From positions 1 through 9,744 of the forward strand of contig UQHH01000067.1 of the NCBI GenBank assembly GCA_900540865.1: DNA of 9,744 nt, read 5' to 3'. This document shows, one piece after another, positions 5,959 through 9,744 of the stretch. This DNA is from an uncultured Oscillospiraceae bacterium (GTDB lineage Bacteria > Bacillota > Clostridia > Oscillospirales > Acutalibacteraceae). The stretch's first letter is position 1; every line of letters starts with the position of its first letter. The position numbers and the translations under genes were made by a program. Under the pieces are notes generated by a model, which was not told the origin of the DNA, made no database searches, and saw only the letters and a program-made list of their open reading frames with translations.

Positions 5959-7029
5959 ATGAAGAACTATAAGCTCGTATTGCTCAAAGGTGACGGCATC
6001 GGCCCGGAAATCGTGGACGAGGCGGTCAAGGTACTCAATAAAACGGCGGAGAAATTCGATTTCACCGTTACATACGACGAAGCGGACCTCGGGGGAATCG
6101 CAATTGACCATACGGGCGTTCCTCTGCCCGACGTTACGGTGGAGAAGTGCAAAGCGGCCGATTCCGTCCTGCTCGGCGCGGTCGGCGGCGCAAAATGGGA
6201 TACGCTTCCCGGAAACCTGCGCCCGGAGGCCGGCCTTCTTGGAATCAGGGGCGCGCTGGGCCTTTTTGCAAACCTGCGTCCGGCGGTTATCTTTGAGCCG
6301 CTCAAGGGCGCTTCGCCAATCAAGGACGAAATCATCGGAAAAGCGCTCGACGTGATGGTCGTAAGAGAGCTGACCGGCGGCATCTATTTCGGCGAACGCG
6401 GCCGTACAGAGAAAAACGGCGCTCCGGCGGCATACGATACGGAAATGTATACGGTGCCGGAAATTGAGCGCATCGCCCGCGTCGCGTTCAATATGGCGAT
6501 GCAGCGCTCAAAGAGGCTTACGAGCGTAGACAAGGCGAACGTGCTCGAATCCTCCCGCCTGTGGAGGGAAACGGTTATCCGTGTTTCCAAGGAATTCCCG
6601 GAGGTAGAGCTTAACCATATGTATGTAGATAACTGCGCTATGCAGCTGGTACGCAACCCGGGCCAGTTCGACGTTATCGTTACCTCCAATATCTTTGGAG
6701 ACATCCTTTCAGATGAAGCGTCTATGATAAGCGGCTCTATCGGCATGCTGGCATCCGCCAGCCTCAACGAAAAGCAGGCAGGCCTTTACGAGCCGATTCA
6801 CGGCTCAGCGCCCGACATTGCGGGACTTGGTATCGCTAACCCGCTCGCCACAATCCTTTCCGTCGCTATGATGCTGCGCTATTCGCTCGAACAGCCGCAG
6901 GCGGCCGACGCGATTGAAAACGCGGTCAATGAGGCGCTCAAAACGCACCGCACGCCCGACATCTATACGGAAGGAACCACAAAGGTCAGCTGTAAGGAAA
7001 TGGGCGACCTCGTCTGCTCGCTGATTTAA
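5959..7029 (+). CDS. leuB: 3-isopropylmalate dehydrogenase (LeuB)
   Basis: This enzyme oxidatively decarboxylates 3-isopropylmalate to 2-oxoisocaproate with NAD+, the third step of leucine synthesis, in the cytoplasm and usually as a homodimer with Mg2+ or Mn2+. The 356-aa length is typical. Visible family features are GDGIGPEIV (11-19), the substrate arginines in GIRG (R97), NLRP (R107) and VRELTGG (R136), the catalytic pair Y143 (GGIYFGERG) and K191 (DKANVLESSRLW), and metal-binding acids D224, D248 and D252 (DNCAM; GDILSDEAS). The NAD-binding segment is HGSAPDIAGLGIANP (281-295). AGGAG lies eight bases before the ATG. No leuA, leuC, leuD or ilv gene is adjacent in the window. The phosphatase gene begins 32 bases downstream without an intervening terminator, so the two are probably co-transcribed. 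Confidence 0.97.
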   Translation: MKNYKLVLLKGDGIGPEIVDEAVKVLNKTAEKFDFTVTYDEADLGGIAIDHTGVPLPDVTVEKCKAADSVLLGAVGGAKWDTLPGNLRPEAGLLGIRGALGLFANLRPAVIFEPLKGASPIKDEIIGKALDVMVVRELTGGIYFGERGRTEKNGAPAAYDTEMYTVPEIERIARVAFNMAMQRSKRLTSVDKANVLESSRLWRETVIRVSKEFPEVELNHMYVDNCAMQLVRNPGQFDVIVTSNIFGDILSDEASMISGSIGMLASASLNEKQAGLYEPIHGSAPDIAGLGIANPLATILSVAMMLRYSLEQPQAADAIENAVNEALKTHRTPDIYTEGTTKVSCKEMGDLVCSLI

Positions 7030-7061
7030 CACGCCTTGCGCCTGCTGAAAGAAGGGAAATC

Positions 7062-7775
7062 ATGACGGATTTATATGATATGCATACCCATATCCTGCCC
7101 GGTATCGACGACGGGGCAAAGGATTTGGACACCTCCCTTGCGCTGACAGAAAGGCTCAGGTCGCAGGGAGTCACACATATCGCGCTGACGCCTCATTATT
7201 ATTCCAACATGGAAAGCCTCGAGGATTTTTATGAAAAGCGCCAAAGCGCATATGAACTGCTTCTTTCAAAAAAACCGGAAGGGGTTACATACCTTCTCGG
7301 CAGCGAGGCGTATATAACGGACTATATTTTCAATAATAAATCCATTGATGGGCTTTGCTATGAGGGAACGCGCTATCTGCTCACGGAGTTTTCCTATGAT
7401 TCTGACTTTTCCGACGGGGCAGGCGACAGGCTTTACAGGCTGATGAACCAGTTCAATGTGGTCCCTGTGCTCGCGCATATAGAGCGCTACCGCTTTTTGA
7501 TGAAAAATCCTGATACGCTCGGGGAGCTGTACAACGCGGGCTGCCGCATGCAAATCAATTTGGACAGCCTTTCGTCCTTTCCGCTGCGGCATAAGCTTTT
7601 GAAGCTAATGGAAAAGGGGCTTGTCCATGTTGTGGGGACCGACACCCATTCGTTCCAACGCGGCTGCGATTATCAAACGGGCTTCGGTATTATTGACAAA
7701 AAACTTGGTTCCAGTTTTTGCCAATTGATGATTAATAACAGCAAAACACTTGAAAATGACAAAAAAATAACATAA
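7062..7775 (+). CDS. PHP-family protein-tyrosine phosphatase (CpsB/CapC/YwqE-like)
   Basis: A 237-aa cytoplasmic metal-dependent phosphatase. In this family (CpsB, Wzb-type YwqE) it removes phosphate from the tyrosine cluster of BY-kinases that control capsule or exopolysaccharide synthesis. The N-terminal signature DMHTHILPGIDDGAKD (6-21) carries H8, H10 and D16. Other probable metal ligands are H45 (TPHYY), E82 (GSEAYI), E109 (LTEFS), H139 (LAHIERYRF), and D194 and H196 (GTDTHS). The length is close to the usual 240-255, so it looks intact. Its start is preceded only by a modest GAAGGGAA site. No BY-kinase, CpsC-type modulator or polysaccharide genes are seen in this window, so its partner must lie elsewhere; the function is assigned from motifs alone. 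It may be translated from the leuB transcript. Confidence 0.9.
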   Translation: MTDLYDMHTHILPGIDDGAKDLDTSLALTERLRSQGVTHIALTPHYYSNMESLEDFYEKRQSAYELLLSKKPEGVTYLLGSEAYITDYIFNNKSIDGLCYEGTRYLLTEFSYDSDFSDGAGDRLYRLMNQFNVVPVLAHIERYRFLMKNPDTLGELYNAGCRMQINLDSLSSFPLRHKLLKLMEKGLVHVVGTDTHSFQRGCDYQTGFGIIDKKLGSSFCQLMINNSKTLENDKKIT

Positions 7776-7801
7776 ATACAAAATTTATTTCTAAAAAGGT
7801 A

Positions 7802-7830
7802 TTTACTTTAAATTGTGGATATGCTATGAT
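7802..7830 (+). promoter_or_regulatory. Extended -10 promoter of the sortase gene set
   Basis: TATGAT (7825-7830) is preceded by TGC (7822-7824), an extended -10, and a TTTACT -35 (7802-7807) lies 17 bases upstream. The predicted start near 7837 gives a leader of about 27 bases carrying GGAGGGG. No clear terminator separates it from the phosphatase gene, so some read-through is possible. Confidence 0.6.
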
Positions 7831-7863
7831 GGTCACAGAATTTACACGGAGGGGTGTACTATT

Positions 7864-8493
7864 ATGAAAAAGTTTATTTCCTTAGCTTTGGTGCTGTTGC
7901 TCACAGTTGCTATAGCAGTACCCGCATTTGCAGCGGGTGGGATAAATGCAAATGAACAAAAGGTTCTTGATTTACTGTCCCAGTCGGTTACCGTAGACGG
8001 GCAGCAGTATATCATTCCGGTTGACTATGTTAACCAGGCTGAAAATTATTTTAATACGATCGACATGACGTCACAGGAAGCAGACGAAATCTGCGGTTAT
8101 ATCCAGGACGGCATCGATTACTTTACTGCTACGGGCGCGAACGATATTAAAGGGCTTACATATGAAGAGAAGCTCTATATCCTCGAGTGCGGTAAAAAAG
8201 CGGTCGGCGTGCTCGGCATGACGCTGACAGCCGATTTTGTCGGTAATACAATTACGATTCTTGCTCCCGACGGAACGGTTGCTTTCAGCGCACCCGCTAC
8301 TATTTCCCCGCTCAAGCCGGTAACCCCGACACAGCCGGGTACCAGCGGCGGCGATAAGCCGAACGGCGGTACGATTAAGCCCACCGGTATGGCATCCGAC
8401 GCTACGGCGGCTATCGTGCTTTCCTCTATGATCGTCCTCTTTGTAGCGGCTGCGGGCATTTATCTGGCAAAGACCAGAAAATCCAGGGCATAA
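7864..8493 (+). CDS. Small exported protein with C-terminal sorting-type signal
   Basis: A 209-aa protein. A classic signal peptide (MKKFISLALVLLL, cleavage after AFA at residue 23) is followed by a mostly helical domain (about 28-118) with two cysteines (C77, C109), a short beta-prone segment (119-145), and a low-complexity linker rich in P, T and G (146-170). The C-terminus has sorting-signal layout: IKPTG (171-175), a hydrophobic span (about 181-202) and a basic tail KTRKSRA. IKPTG departs from canonical LPxTG by lacking P at position 2. I do not recognise the helical domain. The sortase gene starts six bases after the stop codon, so this is probably its substrate. An upstream in-frame ATG at 7813 would add 17 residues, but it lies upstream of the -10 element and of GGAGGGG (7848-7854), which is correctly spaced for 7864. 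The alternative is a plain membrane-anchored protein that is never cleaved. Confidence 0.85.
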   Translation: MKKFISLALVLLLTVAIAVPAFAAGGINANEQKVLDLLSQSVTVDGQQYIIPVDYVNQAENYFNTIDMTSQEADEICGYIQDGIDYFTATGANDIKGLTYEEKLYILECGKKAVGVLGMTLTADFVGNTITILAPDGTVAFSAPATISPLKPVTPTQPGTSGGDKPNGGTIKPTGMASDATAAIVLSSMIVLFVAAAGIYLAKTRKSRA

Positions 8494-8499
8494 TTTATC

Positions 8500-9171
8500 A
8501 TGAGCAAAAATATGATGAAATACAGTAGGAAGAATTTTATAATTCTTCCTATTGCGTTTTTTATACTGTCTTATTTACTTTTGTTCGTTACGCTTTCGCC
8601 GGTCATGTCCCCCTTTATCGGAATTGCGGACATGTTTTTTGCCGACCAAAAGCTTGACTATGATAAGGAGTACAATAATATCTTCGTCCCGGTTGACGAT
8701 AAAAACGTCAAAGAAACGGTGAACGCTTCCGACATCGATTATCCGCGCTACGGCGAGATGTTTGGGAAAATTACTGTTTCCGGTACGACTGTGCAGGATG
8801 TCAACCTCTTCTTTGGGGATGGCAGCGTTTCGCTGAGAAACGGCGTAGGCGTTTTTAACGGCAGTTTCATCCCGGGCTACGGGAAGACGATTTTGATTGC
8901 CGGGCATAACAATACCTATTTTAATGGGCTGAAAACCGTAAAAAAGGGAGATATTGTTACTGTCAAGACAAGCTACGGCAACTTCACCTACAGCGTAACG
9001 GGTACGGAAGTGCGGCCAAGCACTGACCCTACCGCGCTGAACCTGAATGCCGACCATGAAAACCTTGTTATGTATACTTGCTATCCCTTTGATGAGCTGG
9101 GACTGACAAACCAGAGGTTTTTCGTATATGCCGAACCGGTTTCCGGTCCAAAGATTATCGTCAATAAGTGA
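8500..9171 (+). CDS. Sortase (class D-like by eye)
   Basis: A 223-aa membrane-anchored transpeptidase that cleaves C-terminal sorting signals and joins proteins to the cell wall or to each other. It has one N-terminal membrane segment (about residues 13-38), a linker, then the sortase beta-barrel (about 88-215). The catalytic triad is visible: H136 (ILIAGHNNTYF), C194 (YTCYPFD) and R206 (NQRFF). The TCYPFD context and the compact catalytic domain resemble class D sortases, but I cannot assign the class firmly. It starts six bases after the stop codon of the sorting-signal protein, with only a weak AGGG upstream, which suggests translational coupling. ATG codons at 8512 and 8515 are possible alternative starts but have no better binding site. 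Its stop codon overlaps the ribosome binding site of the next gene, so the three genes form a tight operon. Confidence 0.93.
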   Translation: MSKNMMKYSRKNFIILPIAFFILSYLLLFVTLSPVMSPFIGIADMFFADQKLDYDKEYNNIFVPVDDKNVKETVNASDIDYPRYGEMFGKITVSGTTVQDVNLFFGDGSVSLRNGVGVFNGSFIPGYGKTILIAGHNNTYFNGLKTVKKGDIVTVKTSYGNFTYSVTGTEVRPSTDPTALNLNADHENLVMYTCYPFDELGLTNQRFFVYAEPVSGPKIIVNK

Positions 9172-9183
9172 GGGGGATAGAAT

Positions 9184-9744
9184 ATGGGCAATTCGTCGCA
9201 GGAGGGCAAGGGCGCAAAAGTAGTTTATACCATTTTGGCCTTTTTGCTTTCCATGCTTATTTTTTTCTTTACCCTGCTCGTGGTTTTACAGTCCACGTTC
9301 CTGAATAAAAACTTTATATTGAACGAAATCAACGATACCAACTATTATGCCGACCTCTCTTCCGAAATTACGGAAGGGCTGATTGACCTTGGTAACGCCA
9401 GCGGCATTGACGAATCGTTTTTTACCGGTGTTGTGGATGAAATTACACTTAGAGAAAATGTTTCTTCCTATATTAAAAGCTTTTATTCCGGAAAAAATCC
9501 TGAAATCGATGCTTCTTCTTTTAAAAGCCAGCTGACGAGCAAGCTGGAGCAGTATATCAAAGACAATAACCTGAAGGTTTCAGACGAGGCGAAGGCCGGA
9601 CTTGATACATTTATCAGGGAAGCCTGCGATATTTATATCAACAGGATTGAACTGCCTTATCTTGGGCTTATTGCGGGTTACTTTCATAAACTGTTGAATC
9701 CGGTTTTATATGTCACAATCGCCGCGGGCATTTTGATACTGCTT
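9184..9744 (+). CDS. Two-segment membrane protein of unknown function, cut by window end
   Basis: At least 187 codons, open to the end of the window. The start is well supported: AGGGGG (9171-9176) overlaps the sortase stop codon and lies seven bases before the ATG. After a short polar N-terminus (MGNSSQEGKG) comes a membrane segment (about 13-38). Next is a largely helical, charged and probably extracytoplasmic region (about 39-165) containing NYYADLSSEITEGLIDL and a lysine-rich stretch. A second hydrophobic segment begins near residue 171 (LNPVLYVTIAAGILILL) and is cut off. I see no catalytic motif and do not recognise the family. Its position as third gene of the operon suggests it works with the sortase or its substrate, for example in presenting the substrate, but that is inference from context only. 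Confidence 0.8.
   Translation, partial: MGNSSQEGKGAKVVYTILAFLLSMLIFFFTLLVVLQSTFLNKNFILNEINDTNYYADLSSEITEGLIDLGNASGIDESFFTGVVDEITLRENVSSYIKSFYSGKNPEIDASSFKSQLTSKLEQYIKDNNLKVSDEAKAGLDTFIREACDIYINRIELPYLGLIAGYFHKLLNPVLYVTIAAGILILL

Noticed and set aside
5967..6383. A 138-codon minus-strand open frame inside leuB
   Set aside because: It is antisense to leuB, whose motifs are unambiguous, and its serine- and proline-rich translation has no domain features or binding site.
7813..7863. Upstream ATG that would extend the sorting-signal protein by 17 residues
   Set aside because: It lies upstream of the predicted -10 element, has no ribosome binding site, and would bury a textbook MKKFIS signal peptide start. 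The ATG at 7864 has GGAGGGG nine bases upstream.
1..9744. tRNA, rRNA, CRISPR array, prophage or insertion-sequence genes
   Set aside because: No regularly spaced repeats, transposase or phage motifs, or tRNA-like cloverleaf were seen on either strand by eye. The only direct repeats are inside coding regions and explained by protein repeats.

Overview
The window looks like the end of an assembled contig from a Gram-positive, anaerobic clostridium, most likely of the Oscillospiraceae/Ruminococcus-Acutalibacteraceae kind. The evidence is type I dockerins with DAT-x-IQ-x-YLAG repeats, secreted proteins with Gram-positive signal peptides, a sortase with a sorting-signal protein, strong GGAGG ribosome binding sites, and a pair of candidate Spo0A boxes that would fit a spore-former. 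This placement is inferred from gene content; no rRNA or other phylogenetic marker is present except leuB.

Layout. Bases 1-42 are not biological: they match an Illumina Nextera i5 index and Read-1 transposon adapter. The adapter cuts off a minus-strand nitroreductase-family gene (43-287). Next, also on the minus strand and ending in a clear intrinsic terminator (349-388), is a 1031-aa secreted protein (421-3516). It combines thrombospondin-type-3-like calcium repeats, a von Willebrand A domain, a second calcium-repeat block and a class 3 lipase-like serine hydrolase. A 350-bp AT-rich divergent region (3517-3866) carries a near-consensus minus promoter, two exact TTCGACA motifs 20 bp apart, and an inverted repeat near a candidate plus promoter.

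On the plus strand, two adjacent genes (3867-4997 and 5057-5764) encode secreted proteins that share a dockerin followed by a cohesin-like beta domain; the first also has an N-terminal ricin-like domain. A strong terminator (5794-5831) closes this pair. leuB (5959-7029) then has its own fully consensus promoter and is followed closely by a CpsB/YwqE-like PHP-family phosphatase (7062-7775). A new extended -10 promoter then starts a compact set of three genes: a small exported protein with a non-canonical C-terminal sorting signal (7864-8493), a sortase (8500-9171), and a two-membrane-segment protein of unknown function cut by the window end (9184-9744).

How the parts fit. Most of the window serves the cell surface. 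The lipase-like protein and the dockerin pair are divergently transcribed from one regulatory region and may be co-regulated. The three-gene sortase set looks like a self-contained surface-anchoring unit and is the best candidate for a little-described system here. leuB is a single housekeeping enzyme of leucine synthesis without its usual leuA/C/D neighbours.
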